Positions 37,159-46,242 of a stretch of 64,000 nucleotides of DNA are shown here, one piece after another. The stretch is taken from positions 62,001 to 126,000 of the forward strand of contig CAJXLB010000004.1 in the NCBI GenBank assembly GCA_913055905.1, in the 5' to 3' direction. The position numbers and the translations under genes are program-made. Every line of letters begins with the position of its first letter. Position 1 is the stretch's first letter. Below the pieces are notes generated by a model that saw only the letters and a program-made list of their open reading frames with translations, ran no database searches and had not been told where the DNA came from. The DNA comes from an uncultured Winogradskyella sp. (GTDB lineage Bacteria; Bacteroidota; Bacteroidia; Flavobacteriales; Flavobacteriaceae).

Positions 37159-38427
37159 TTAAAGATTGTATTGTTTAATCTTCCTGTAGAGCGTTCTCTC
37201 GCTGATGCCTAATTCTGCTGCAGCTAATTTGCGTTTACCATTGTGGCGTTCTAGCGATTTTTTAATGAGTTCTAGTTCTTTATCTTGCAATGATAGGGTC
37301 TCCTCTTCCTCAATTTCTTCTGCGAAATGATATTTATCATCGGTAGTTGTGTCCTGTTCCTCTTTTATTTCAGAATGTTCGGGTATAGATAAAACTTCTA
37401 CATCATTAGAATCTTGAGCGTCAAAAGTTTCGGAGTCCGAATCACCATATATTTTTTGAATCAATTGTTCGTTCTCTTTCTGTACCTCGCCCACATTACC
37501 CGATTTCATTAATTCCATGGTAAGTTTTTTTAAATCGTTAAGATCACTTTTCATGTCAAACAAAACCTTGTACAAAATTTCCCTTTCATTGCTAAAATCA
37601 CTTTCAGACTTCGCATTATTAATCACCGCAGGCAAATTGTTTCCAGCATCTGGCAAATAGTTGCTTAAAGTCTTGGCATCTATGGTCCTATTTTGCTCAA
37701 GGATAGATATTTGTTCAGCTACATTGCGTAACTGGCGAATGTTGCCATTCCAGCGATATTTGAGCAAAAGGTTTACGGCATCATCCGTTAATTTAACCGT
37801 GGGCATTTTATATTTTAAGGCAAAATCACTCGCAAACTTTCGGAATAGCAAATGAATGTCATCCTTACGGTCTCGCAATGCAGGAAGGTGTATGTCTACC
37901 GTACTGAGGCGATAGAAAAGATCCTCACGGAATTTCTCTTTTTTAATGGCTTCGAACATGTTTACATTTGTCGCTGCCACAATCCTAACATTGGTTTTTT
38001 GAACTTTGCTGGACCCAACTTTTATAAATTCGCCATTTTCCAAAACACGAAGCAATCTCACCTGAGTAGTAAGCGGTAACTCACCCACTTCGTCTAGAAA
38101 TATGGTCCCGCCATCGGCTACTTCAAAATAGCCAGATCGTGTTTGTGTGGCACCAGTAAAAGCGCCTTTTTCATGTCCGAACAATTCGCTATCAATAGTG
38201 CCTTCTGGTATAGCGCCACAGTTTACTGCAATATATTTGCCGTGCTTTCTATGAGATAACTGATGAATGATCTTTGGAATACTCTCTTTACCGACACCAC
38301 TTTCTCCAGTGACCAAAACCGATATATCAGTTGGCGCCACTTGCATGGCTTTTTCTATGGCACGGTTTAATTTAGGATCATTACCAATGATTCCAAAACG
38401 TTGTTTTATGGCTTGAACGGATTCCAT
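37159..38427 (-). CDS. Sigma-54-dependent transcriptional activator without sensor domain
   Basis: 422 residues. The AAA+ domain begins almost at the N-terminus: Walker A GESGVGKE (41-48), the sigma-54-contacting GAFTGA loop (88-93), and FREDLFYRLS. There is no receiver, GAF or PAS domain. After a long acidic linker (about 300-375) comes a Fis-type helix-turn-helix (GKRKLAAAELGISERTLYRK). Activity must be set by expression, partner proteins or the linker. It lies 2 bases after miaB and before lptE, so it may tune envelope genes, though its targets are not shown. Confidence 0.93.
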   Translation of the reverse strand: MESVQAIKQRFGIIGNDPKLNRAIEKAMQVAPTDISVLVTGESGVGKESIPKIIHQLSHRKHGKYIAVNCGAIPEGTIDSELFGHEKGAFTGATQTRSGYFEVADGGTIFLDEVGELPLTTQVRLLRVLENGEFIKVGSSKVQKTNVRIVAATNVNMFEAIKKEKFREDLFYRLSTVDIHLPALRDRKDDIHLLFRKFASDFALKYKMPTVKLTDDAVNLLLKYRWNGNIRQLRNVAEQISILEQNRTIDAKTLSNYLPDAGNNLPAVINNAKSESDFSNEREILYKVLFDMKSDLNDLKKLTMELMKSGNVGEVQKENEQLIQKIYGDSDSETFDAQDSNDVEVLSIPEHSEIKEEQDTTTDDKYHFAEEIEEEETLSLQDKELELIKKSLERHNGKRKLAAAELGISERTLYRKIKQYNL

Positions 38428-38429
38428 AA

Positions 38430-39878
38430 CTAGTTGTTTTCTGAGTATCCAACGGCTTCACCAATAAGTGTAGCGCTAGTACAATCCAAAATCTTAACAT
38501 TAACAAAATCACCAACATTGTAATGCTCTTTTGGAAACACCACCACGGTGTTTTGGCTATTACGGCCAGACCAATGCGCATCAGAACGTTTGGATTCCTT
38601 TTCAATTAGAACTTCCTCAACCTTGCCTAGGTGCTGCTGTGTCCTATATAAACTGTGCTTTTGTTGTAATTCTATAATTTCTGTTAAGCGTCTTTTTTTA
38701 ACGTCTTCCGGAATATCATCTTCCATTTTTCTAGCGGCTAAAGTTCCAGGCCGTTCAGAATAGGCGAACATAAATCCGAAGTCATACTTCACATATTCCA
38801 TTAAACTTAAGGTATCTTGATGGTCTTCTTCGGTTTCTGTTGGGAAGCCAGCAATCATATCTTGGGATATACCACAATCTGGGATGAGACGTCTTATGTT
38901 ATCAATTAATTCAAAATACTCTTCTCGCGTATGCAAGCGATTCATCGCTTTAAGAATACGGTTGCTACCACTTTGAACCGGTAGATGAATGTAGTTACAG
39001 ATGTTCTTGAATTTGGCCATGGTCTCAATAACATCCAATGTCATGTCTTGAGGGTTGGACGTCGAGAATCTAAAACGCATTTTAGGTTGAGCCTTGGCAC
39101 ACAGTTCCAAAAGCTTGGCAAAATTCACAGCGGTTGCTTTCTGGAGTTCCGAAGCTTTATTAAAATCTTTTTTAAGGCCTCCACCATACCACAAATAACT
39201 ATCTACATTTTGACCTAAAAGCGTCACTTCCTTATATCCTTTATCCCAAAGATCGTTAATCTCTTCTATAATGCTTTGAGGGTCTCTGCTTCGCTCACGT
39301 CCTCTGGTAAACGGTACTACACAAAAGGTACACATATTATCGCAACCTCTGGTTATGGAAACAAAAGCTGTGACACCATTGCTATTCAATCTTACTGGAG
39401 CGATATCGCCATAGGTTTCTTCCTTGGAAAGTATAACGTTTATGGCATCTCTACCTTCTTCAACTTCGGCCAATAGATTTGGTAAGTCTTTGTACGCATC
39501 TGGACCTACCACTAGGTCTACTATTTTTTCCTCTTCTAGGAATTTGGTTTTTAGGCGTTCTGCCATGCAGCCCAAAACGCCCACTTTCATTTTAGGATTA
39601 TTCTCAGCCTTTACAGCATTATATTTTTTAAGGCGTTTTCTAACCGTTTGCTCAGCTTTGTCCCTTATAGAGCACGTATTAACTAGAACTAAATCTGCTT
39701 CTTCGAGATTTTGGGTTGTGTTGTAACCTTGGTCTGATAGAATTGAAGCAACAATTTCACTGTCGCTAAAATTCATTTGGCATCCATAACTTTCAATAAA
39801 AAGCTTCTTGCTATTCCCTTGTTTTTTGTCGAGAATAAGCGCCTCACCTTGTTTGTTTTCGTCTATAATCTTTTCCAT
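38430..39878 (-). CDS. miaB: tRNA-2-methylthio-N6-dimethylallyladenosine synthase
   Basis: 482 residues. Radical-SAM methylthiotransferase that adds CH3-S to i6A37 of tRNAs reading UNN codons. The N-terminal MTTase domain (about 25-150) has Cys33 in [12 protein letters not shown]; the radical-SAM cysteines are Cys179, Cys183 and Cys186 in [10 protein letters not shown]; a TRAM domain closes the protein (about 410-475). The N-terminus carries some 20 extra polar residues. First gene of the run to secG. Confidence 0.96.
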   Translation of the reverse strand: MEKIIDENKQGEALILDKKQGNSKKLFIESYGCQMNFSDSEIVASILSDQGYNTTQNLEEADLVLVNTCSIRDKAEQTVRKRLKKYNAVKAENNPKMKVGVLGCMAERLKTKFLEEEKIVDLVVGPDAYKDLPNLLAEVEEGRDAINVILSKEETYGDIAPVRLNSNGVTAFVSITRGCDNMCTFCVVPFTRGRERSRDPQSIIEEINDLWDKGYKEVTLLGQNVDSYLWYGGGLKKDFNKASELQKATAVNFAKLLELCAKAQPKMRFRFSTSNPQDMTLDVIETMAKFKNICNYIHLPVQSGSNRILKAMNRLHTREEYFELIDNIRRLIPDCGISQDMIAGFPTETEEDHQDTLSLMEYVKYDFGFMFAYSERPGTLAARKMEDDIPEDVKKRRLTEIIELQQKHSLYRTQQHLGKVEEVLIEKESKRSDAHWSGRNSQNTVVVFPKEHYNVGDFVNVKILDCTSATLIGEAVGYSENN

Positions 39879-39915
39879 TCGTATGTTGTAATGCTTCTAA
39901 GTGTCAACAAGCATG

Positions 39916-39923
39916 CAAAGATA
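39916..39923 (-). promoter_or_regulatory. Promoter -7 element of miaB
   Basis: TATCTTTG on the minus strand, exact TAnnTTTG match 38 bases before the ATG. A TTTG (-33 type) lies 21 bases upstream of it at 39945-39948, inside an inverted repeat. Confidence 0.7.
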
Positions 39924-39940
39924 GTATTATTTTATGTATT

Positions 39941-39955
39941 CTGACAAAGTGTCAG
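39941..39955. promoter_or_regulatory. Inverted repeat over the miaB -33 region
   Basis: CTGACAAAGTGTCAG: outer arms CTGACA and TGTCAG are exact reverse complements around AAG. It covers the TTTG -33 element of the miaB promoter, a position suited to an operator. A near copy lies upstream of groS. Confidence 0.5.
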
Positions 39956-40025
39956 CGTTAAAAACAGATTTGATTTTCTGGATAAAAAAGACGTTTTTTG
40001 ATAAATCAACCAATATAAAATCGTC

Positions 40026-40817
40026 ATGACAACTCCAGAAATTTTGCAGCGTATACAGAACGCCAAACCTCTAGATTTTAGTTCCATTTTTAACCAAAGT
40101 ATCGACCTTTTTAAGAAAGTATGGGTGCAAGGATTGATAACGGTACTTTTAAATATGCTTTTGGCCATTCCGTTGGTTATGATCATTTACATTCCCCTAA
40201 TTTTTATGGGTGTGATGGATAGCATTAATTCTGCTGTGGCTGAAAGTAATGGTTATGCAGCCGCTAATGGTCCTGAATTAGGTCCTTTGGCTATGATAGG
40301 TATGTTTGTCATTTACAGTATTGTTGCGGTGGCCATGAGCACACTTGCTCTCGGTTTAAGGTCCGCATTTTATCGCATTTGTAAGCTTAAGGACTTTGAT
40401 GAAATGGGTAAAGAAGATTACTTTTATTTTTTCAAAAGGCAATATTTAAGTAAAACGTTTTTGGTAGCAATCACTTCCATGGGAATTGCACTTTTAGCTA
40501 CTCTACTCTGTTTTTTGCCTTTAATTTACGCCATTGTGCCGTTGAGCTATGTCTATGTGGTTTATGCCTTTAATCCAGATATGTCGTTATCTGATATATT
40601 TAAATTAAGTTTTGAACTGGGTAATAAGAAATGGCTTCTAACTTTTGGGTTGCTCATTTTTTGCGGCTTATTGGCAGGAATCGTTGGCTTTATTCTTTGT
40701 TTTGTAGGTGTGTATGTGACACAATCCTTTAGCTACCTTCCACCGTACCTTATATATAAGGATGTGGTAGGCTTTGATGAAGAATCTACCTTGCCAAAGT
40801 TAGAAGAGCAGAATTAA
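40026..40817 (+). CDS. Polytopic membrane protein of unknown function
   Basis: 263 residues with about five membrane helices (starting near 37, 90, 150, 207 and 225) after a 30-residue cytoplasmic N-terminus. Members of this flavobacterial family are sometimes named beta-carotene monooxygenase in databases; I see no oxygenase motif (no conserved four-His iron site), so that name should not be trusted. It resembles general glycerophosphoryl/DUF-type membrane proteins with repeated helix pairs. Monocistronic, 161 bases before topA, divergent from miaB. Confidence 0.8.
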   Translation: MTTPEILQRIQNAKPLDFSSIFNQSIDLFKKVWVQGLITVLLNMLLAIPLVMIIYIPLIFMGVMDSINSAVAESNGYAAANGPELGPLAMIGMFVIYSIVAVAMSTLALGLRSAFYRICKLKDFDEMGKEDYFYFFKRQYLSKTFLVAITSMGIALLATLLCFLPLIYAIVPLSYVYVVYAFNPDMSLSDIFKLSFELGNKKWLLTFGLLIFCGLLAGIVGFILCFVGVYVTQSFSYLPPYLIYKDVVGFDEESTLPKLEEQN

Positions 40818-40894
40818 CCATGTACGTTGACTGATATACACTCGAGGAAACTAAAATTTTAGTAATCATATAATGGTGTCGTCCGAGCTAAAAT

Positions 40895-40964
40895 GGATAC
40901 AAATTAAAAGGCTTCAAGTTTTCAGATTAGGATTGTATCTTAATTTTCGCATACATTTGTATCC
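40895..40964. repeat. Inverted repeat GGATACAAAT around the topA promoter
   Basis: GGATACAAAT (40895-40904) and its exact reverse complement ATTTGTATCC (40955-40964) are 50 bases apart. A related GATTGTATCT lies between them at 40931-40940. The right arm overlaps the topA -7 element, so the repeat could be an operator. Confidence 0.5.
40952..40959 (+). promoter_or_regulatory. Promoter -7 element of topA
   Basis: TACATTTG, exact TAnnTTTG match 19 bases before the topA ATG, with a TTG 16 bases upstream of it. Confidence 0.6.
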
Positions 40965-40978
40965 TCAAAAATTATAGC

Positions 40979-43477
40979 ATGTCGAAGAATTTAGTGATTG
41001 TTGAGTCGCCTGCCAAGGCAAAAACCATAGAGAAATTTCTAGGAAAAGATTACAGGGTTGAGTCTAGTTTTGGTCACATTGCAGACTTGCCTTCCAAGGA
41101 GCTCGGTGTTGATGTAGACAAGGATTTTAAACCGAAATATCAAATTTCCAAGGATAAGCGTGATGTGGTCAAGAAATTAAAGGACTTGGCAAAAAAGGCA
41201 GAAGTCGTTTGGCTCGCAAGTGATGAAGATAGGGAAGGAGAAGCTATAGCTTGGCATCTAGCTGAGACCTTAGATTTAGATAAGGACAAGATAAAACGCA
41301 TTGTCTTCCACGAGATTACCAAGAGTGCTATTACCAAGGCTATTGAAAATCCTAGAACCATAGATTATAACCTTGTGGATGCACAACAGGCAAGGCGCGT
41401 TTTAGACCGAATTGTAGGTTACGAACTGTCACCAGTCTTATGGCGCAAGGTTAAAGGTGGTTTGTCTGCAGGACGTGTGCAATCCGTTTCCGTTCGTCTC
41501 ATCGTTGAGCGTGAGCGCGAAATTCAAGATTTTAAACCGGAGGCATCCTACAGAGTTGATGCTGAGTTTAAAACCTCGGAGGGTAACACATTTAAAGCCA
41601 AACTCCCTAAAAATTTTGGTTCAAAAGAAGAGGCGGAGTCTTTCTTAAATAGAAATATAGGCGCTACTTACCAAGTGGCCAACTTAGAGAAAAAGCCTGT
41701 TAAAAAATCGCCTGCACCACCATTTACAACGTCGACCTTGCAGCAAGAAGCAGCGCGCAAACTTGGTTTTTCGGTAAGCAGGACCATGAGCAATGCCCAA
41801 CGCTTGTATGAAGCTGGTCTTATTACTTATATGAGAACAGATAGTGTTAACCTGTCTGATGAAGCCCGTAAAGGTGCGGCCGCAGCAATTAAATCGGCAT
41901 ACGGAGAGATTTACAGCAAACCAAGAAATTATAAGGGTAAAGCCAAAGGTGCTCAAGAAGCTCACGAAGCCATTCGCCCAACAGATTTTGCCAGCCCTTC
42001 CATTAATGCAGATAGAGACCAATCCAGACTCTACGATTTAATATGGAAACGCGCTATCGCTTCGCAAATGAGTGATGCAAAATTAGAACGTACCAATGTT
42101 AAAATAAAAGTAGATAGTCCTCAAACTGTAGAGGAGCTTTTCACGGCCAATGGCGAAATCATAACCTTTTATGGGTTTTTAAAAGTTTATCTCGAAGGTA
42201 CCGATGATGAGGATACAGAACAATCAGGTTTATTGCCAGAATTAAAAGTGTCCGATATTTTAGAACGAAACTTTATTTCTGCCACCGAAAGATTCACGCG
42301 ACCACCAGCGCGTTACACAGAAGCTTCTCTGGTTAAAAAACTTGAAGAGCTTGGTATTGGTAGACCATCCACTTATGCGCCAACAATTTCAACAATTCAA
42401 AATAGAAACTATATCGAGAAAGGGACTATCGATGGTGCAGAGCGCAAATATGCACAGTTGCGGCTAAAAGGTGATACGGTTGAAGAAAAAGAACTTACAG
42501 AGCGTGTTGGGTCAGATAAAGGGAAATTGGTACCAACAGATATAGGAATGATCGTTACGGACTTTTTGGTGAATCATTTTGAAAGCATCTTAGATTATAA
42601 TTTTACAGCTAAGGTAGAAGAGAGTTTTGATGATATTGCCGAAGGCAAGGAAGATTGGACCGCTATGATGAAGGATTTTTACAAAGGCTTTCATCCACAA
42701 GTCGAAGATGTTCAGGAAAATGCAGAACGCGAATCGGGCGAAAGGATTTTAGGTACGGATCCCAAAACCGGACGACAAGTTAGCGTACGTCTGGGTAAAT
42801 TCGGACCAATGGTTCAAATGGGAACGGTAGATGATGATGAAAAACCTGTCTTTGCCAGCCTAGCTCCAGATCAGCAGTTAAGTACCATTACCTATGAGGA
42901 GGCTATGGAATTGTTTAAGCTTCCTAAGTCACTTGGTCACTATAAAGATGATGAGGTCGAAGTAAATATTGGACGGTACGGCCCTTATGTGAGATATGGT
43001 AAAAAATTTGTATCGCTGCCTAAGGGAGCAGACCCCTTATCTGTTGAGCTAGACGAGGCCATTAAGTATATCGAGGAGAAGGAAAAGGCAGACGCACCTA
43101 TTTACACCTATAAAGGTCTAGAGGTTACCAAAGGTAAAGGACGGTTTGGACCATTTATAAAATGGAATAACATGTTCATAAATGTGAATAAAAAATACGA
43201 TTGGGATAATTTATCTGAGGAAGACATCGTAACTTTGATCGAAGAAAAAATACAGAAGGAAAAAGATAAGTTGGTGCATGTTTGGGAAGATGAAGGTATT
43301 CGTGTAGAAAAGGCCAGATGGGGAAGACACAAGGTCATAAAAGGAAGACAAAAGGTTGAACTTGCCAAGACCGTAGATGTTAGCGATATGAGTTTAGAAG
43401 AGGCCCAGGCCATTCTAGAAAAAAATGCTCCAAAAAAGAAAACAAAACGAAAAAAAGCCACAACAAAAAAGAAATAG
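40979..43477 (+). CDS. topA: DNA topoisomerase I (type IA)
   Basis: 832 residues. Relaxes negative supercoils through a covalent 5'-phosphotyrosine. The Toprim domain opens the protein (NLVIVESPAKAKTIEKFL, ASDEDREGEAIAWHL) and the active-site tyrosine is Tyr284 in LITYMRTDS. Instead of C-terminal zinc ribbons there are Bacteroidetes-type repeats (YGPYVRYGKKF, RFGPFIKWNN) and a Lys-rich tail (about 815-832) that may hold DNA. The following arginase-like gene starts 6 bases after its stop, so the two are cotranscribed. Confidence 0.97.
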   Translation: MSKNLVIVESPAKAKTIEKFLGKDYRVESSFGHIADLPSKELGVDVDKDFKPKYQISKDKRDVVKKLKDLAKKAEVVWLASDEDREGEAIAWHLAETLDLDKDKIKRIVFHEITKSAITKAIENPRTIDYNLVDAQQARRVLDRIVGYELSPVLWRKVKGGLSAGRVQSVSVRLIVEREREIQDFKPEASYRVDAEFKTSEGNTFKAKLPKNFGSKEEAESFLNRNIGATYQVANLEKKPVKKSPAPPFTTSTLQQEAARKLGFSVSRTMSNAQRLYEAGLITYMRTDSVNLSDEARKGAAAAIKSAYGEIYSKPRNYKGKAKGAQEAHEAIRPTDFASPSINADRDQSRLYDLIWKRAIASQMSDAKLERTNVKIKVDSPQTVEELFTANGEIITFYGFLKVYLEGTDDEDTEQSGLLPELKVSDILERNFISATERFTRPPARYTEASLVKKLEELGIGRPSTYAPTISTIQNRNYIEKGTIDGAERKYAQLRLKGDTVEEKELTERVGSDKGKLVPTDIGMIVTDFLVNHFESILDYNFTAKVEESFDDIAEGKEDWTAMMKDFYKGFHPQVEDVQENAERESGERILGTDPKTGRQVSVRLGKFGPMVQMGTVDDDEKPVFASLAPDQQLSTITYEEAMELFKLPKSLGHYKDDEVEVNIGRYGPYVRYGKKFVSLPKGADPLSVELDEAIKYIEEKEKADAPIYTYKGLEVTKGKGRFGPFIKWNNMFINVNKKYDWDNLSEEDIVTLIEEKIQKEKDKLVHVWEDEGIRVEKARWGRHKVIKGRQKVELAKTVDVSDMSLEEAQAILEKNAPKKKTKRKKATTKKK

Positions 43478-43483
43478 ACCTCT

Positions 43484-44650
43484 ATGAATTTTAATTTTTT
43501 AACGCCTGTTTCGGATGCAGTTCTAGCTCATAACGAACTGGTTGCCCAACAAGGTTTAGGAAAAAAGGTTAAGATTCACTCCCAACAACGTGGTCTTCCC
43601 GATTTAGAGGATGTTCAAATTGCCATTATTGGCGTTAAGGAAAACAGGAACGATATTAATTACATTGGCGAAGACCTAAATTTCGATGCGGTAAGACAGA
43701 CGTTTTACACGTTATTTCCTGGAAATTGGCATACGCGCATTGCAGACCTGGGTGATATTAATCCAGGCGAAACGGTAGAGGATTCTTATTTTGCGGTAAA
43801 GACCGTTATTAACGTATTAGTAGAAAAGGGGATTGTGCCTATAATTTTAGGAGGAAGTCAAGATTTGACCTATGCCAATTATCGGGCTTACGATAACCTC
43901 ATTCCTATGGTCAACATTGTTAATGTAGATTCGCACTTCGACCTTGGAGATGCCAATCTGCCAATTAAGAATAACAGTTACGTGGGAAAAATTATAGTTG
44001 AAGAACCATACAACCTGTTTAACTATACTACTATAGGTTATCAAACTTATTTTAATTCCCAAGAGGAAATTGACCTTGTAGAAAAACTATATTTTGAAGC
44101 GTATCGACTGGGAGAGATTTCTTCGAGCATAAATATGGTAGAGCCATTGATGCGCGATGCGCATATCGTGTCTATAGATTTAAAATCTATTGAAGCGGCT
44201 TCCGTGAGTGATAATCAGAAATATTCACCGAATGGTTTTTCCGGAAAAGAGATTTGTGCCATTAGTAGATATGCTGGTATAAGTAATAAGGTATCTTCCT
44301 TTGGAATTTACGAATATCATAATTCAAAAAATGATACAGCAACCTCAATGTTAATCGCCCAGGTGATGTGGTATTTTATTGAAGGTATAAATTGTAGGGT
44401 CAAGGACGATGATTTCACTAATGAAAACCTTTACCAAAAATATAATGTCCTTGTAGAAAATGACGAGCTCATTTTCTTCAAAAGCCTTAGGACAGGACGT
44501 TGGTGGATAGAGATTCCATTTTTGCCAGATGTCAATAATAAATTAAAGAAGCATACGTTATTACCATGCATGCATGCCGATTATGTGCAAGCAACGTCGG
44601 GTGAAATACCTGAAAGGTGGTATAAAGCTTACAGGAAGAACACCTTATAA
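43484..44650 (+). CDS. Arginase-fold (ureohydrolase-like) protein with incomplete metal site
   Basis: 388 residues resembling arginase/formimidoylglutamase. The family's metal ligands are only partly kept. GGDH is GGSQD here, with Gln126 for the first His. DAHxD is kept as DSHFD (Asp149, His151, Asp153). SxDxD is SIDLKS, with Asp232 kept but Lys234 in place of the second Asp. A functional two-manganese site is therefore doubtful and the protein may bind rather than hydrolyse. It lies between topA (6 bases) and gldK (159 bases), so a role with the gliding/T9SS motor is possible. Confidence 0.82.
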   Translation: MNFNFLTPVSDAVLAHNELVAQQGLGKKVKIHSQQRGLPDLEDVQIAIIGVKENRNDINYIGEDLNFDAVRQTFYTLFPGNWHTRIADLGDINPGETVEDSYFAVKTVINVLVEKGIVPIILGGSQDLTYANYRAYDNLIPMVNIVNVDSHFDLGDANLPIKNNSYVGKIIVEEPYNLFNYTTIGYQTYFNSQEEIDLVEKLYFEAYRLGEISSSINMVEPLMRDAHIVSIDLKSIEAASVSDNQKYSPNGFSGKEICAISRYAGISNKVSSFGIYEYHNSKNDTATSMLIAQVMWYFIEGINCRVKDDDFTNENLYQKYNVLVENDELIFFKSLRTGRWWIEIPFLPDVNNKLKKHTLLPCMHADYVQATSGEIPERWYKAYRKNTL

Positions 44651-44656
44651 ATCCTA

Positions 44657-44718
44657 CATTTCATCGAGATTTAACGATTTTTTAATCGATGAAATGCATT
44701 TTTTGAGGATGAAATGCA
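44657..44718. repeat. Inverted and direct repeats upstream of gldK
   Basis: CATTTCATCGA (44657-44667) and its exact reverse complement TCGATGAAATG (44686-44696) enclose an 18-base spacer. A third, direct copy GATGAAATGCA follows at 44708-44718 (compare GATGAAATGCA at 44688-44698). The set lies in the 159-base gap before gldK, upstream of the predicted promoter, and may bind a regulator or form a terminator-like hairpin for the upstream operon. Confidence 0.6.
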
Positions 44719-44736
44719 AAAAAAAATGGAAAAAAG

Positions 44737-44767
44737 TTGTTTTTTCGAAAATATATAAATATGTTTA
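44737..44767 (+). promoter_or_regulatory. Promoter of the gldKLMN operon
   Basis: TTG at 44737-44739 and TATGTTTA at 44760-44767 (7 of 8 to TAnnTTTG), 20 bases apart, 42 bases before the gldK ATG. The -33 part lies in GAAAAAAGTTGTTTTTT, which recurs with one change before the LRR gene. Confidence 0.6.
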
Positions 44768-44809
44768 CCACCTTGAAATTAAAGATGACTAATTTAACCT
44801 CGAGTTACT

Positions 44810-46162
44810 ATGAATATTAAGAAGTTTATTTTACTAACCACTGTATTGGTTTTGGTTGCCAGCTGTAATTCTGGGGACCGAGGACAGTTAGTAGGTGTAA
44901 AGGGTAAGAAATGGCACCCTGAGAAACCTTACGGTATGACTTTGGTACCAGGTGGTGCATTCATTATGGGTAAGTCAGATGATGACATTGCTGGCGTTAA
45001 TGATGCTCCAACAAAAACGGCAACAGTTCGTGCATTTTATATGGATGAGACCGAAATTACCAATAGTGAGTATCGTCAATTCGTAGAATGGGTAAGAGAT
45101 TCTATCTTGAGACTAAAATTAGCCGAAATGGCCGACTTGGAAGGAAAGACTCCTGGTAATGGCGACATTGGTGAGTTTGCCTATCTAGATTCAAACCCTG
45201 ATGATTTGAATGCCTACGAAAGTTACATGCTTAATACTTATGGAAACGAACAACGCAAGATAAATCGCGATATCGATTTAATTTTCGATACAGATGATTA
45301 TCCAGACGAGTTATACGCTGAGGTAATGGATGGTATGTATTTGCCATTGGAAGAGTCGTATAATGGCCAGCGTACTTGGGATGTTAAGCAGTTTAAATTT
45401 CAGTACACGTATATGGACATCCAAAAAGCGGCTAAAGATAGAAGCTTGAAACGAAGCGATGTCATTATTAAGGAAGAGGTAGAGGTATATCCAGATACCA
45501 CAGCTTGGATAAGGGACTTTGCCTATTCATATAATGAACCTATGCACAACGACTACTTCTGGCATGATGCTTATGGCGATTATCCTGTAGTAGGTGTGTC
45601 TTGGAAACAAGCGCAGGCCTTTTGCCAATGGAGAACCCTATACCATAACGGTTACCAAAAGAGCAGAGGAAAGCAACCTGTAAACGCTTATCGTCTACCA
45701 TCTGAGGCAGAATGGGAATACGCAGCTCGAGGTGGCTTGCAAGGTGCAACCTATCCTTGGGGAGGTCCTTACACCAAGAACGACAGAGGTTGTTTCATGG
45801 CAAACTTTAAGCCATTACGAGGCGATTATGCTGCTGATCAAGCATTATATACTGTGGAAGCGGATGCCTATGACCCAAATGATTTCAATCTTTACAATAT
45901 GGCAGGAAACGTTTCCGAGTGGGTCAACGGTTCTTACGACCCAGGGTCTTATGAATATGCTTCAACAATTAACCCTAATGTTAACGATCCAGAAAATTCC
46001 CGTAAGGTAGTTCGTGGAGGGTCTTGGAAGGATGTTGCTTATTTCTTACAGGTAAGTTCACGTGATTATGAGTATGCAGACTCTGCAAGAAGCTACATTG
46101 GCTTTAGAACTGTTCAAGATTATATGGGTACTGAGGTAACCCAAAATGCAGCTACAAATTAG
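44810..46162 (+). CDS. gldK: Gliding motility / T9SS lipoprotein GldK
   Basis: 450 residues. Lipoprotein signal with lipidated Cys19 (LVASCNSG), then a formylglycine-generating-enzyme (sulfatase-modifying) fold from about 45 to 435: LVPGGAFIMGKSDDD, FYMDETEITNSEYRQFVEW, YRLPSEAEWEYAARGG, NMAGNVSEWVNGSYDPG, VVRGGSWKD. The insertion at about 100-200 is typical of GldK. With GldN it forms the periplasmic ring under the outer membrane of the type IX secretion system. Starts the gldKLMN operon. Confidence 0.97.
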   Translation: MNIKKFILLTTVLVLVASCNSGDRGQLVGVKGKKWHPEKPYGMTLVPGGAFIMGKSDDDIAGVNDAPTKTATVRAFYMDETEITNSEYRQFVEWVRDSILRLKLAEMADLEGKTPGNGDIGEFAYLDSNPDDLNAYESYMLNTYGNEQRKINRDIDLIFDTDDYPDELYAEVMDGMYLPLEESYNGQRTWDVKQFKFQYTYMDIQKAAKDRSLKRSDVIIKEEVEVYPDTTAWIRDFAYSYNEPMHNDYFWHDAYGDYPVVGVSWKQAQAFCQWRTLYHNGYQKSRGKQPVNAYRLPSEAEWEYAARGGLQGATYPWGGPYTKNDRGCFMANFKPLRGDYAADQALYTVEADAYDPNDFNLYNMAGNVSEWVNGSYDPGSYEYASTINPNVNDPENSRKVVRGGSWKDVAYFLQVSSRDYEYADSARSYIGFRTVQDYMGTEVTQNAATN

Positions 46163-46242
46163 AATACTAAATTAAACATAACCCAAATTTTATTAACCTA
46201 CTTAAGTTAGACCATTAACTTAAACTTAAACTAAACAAAACT

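Noticed and set aside
40026-40817. Beta-carotene monooxygenase as name for the membrane protein
   Set aside because: This label is used for similar proteins, but no conserved histidine iron site or oxygenase motif is visible.
44574-44792. 72-codon open frame at the end of the arginase-like gene
   Set aside because: It overlaps the true gene in another frame, has Lys-rich low-complexity content, and covers the repeats and promoter of gldK.
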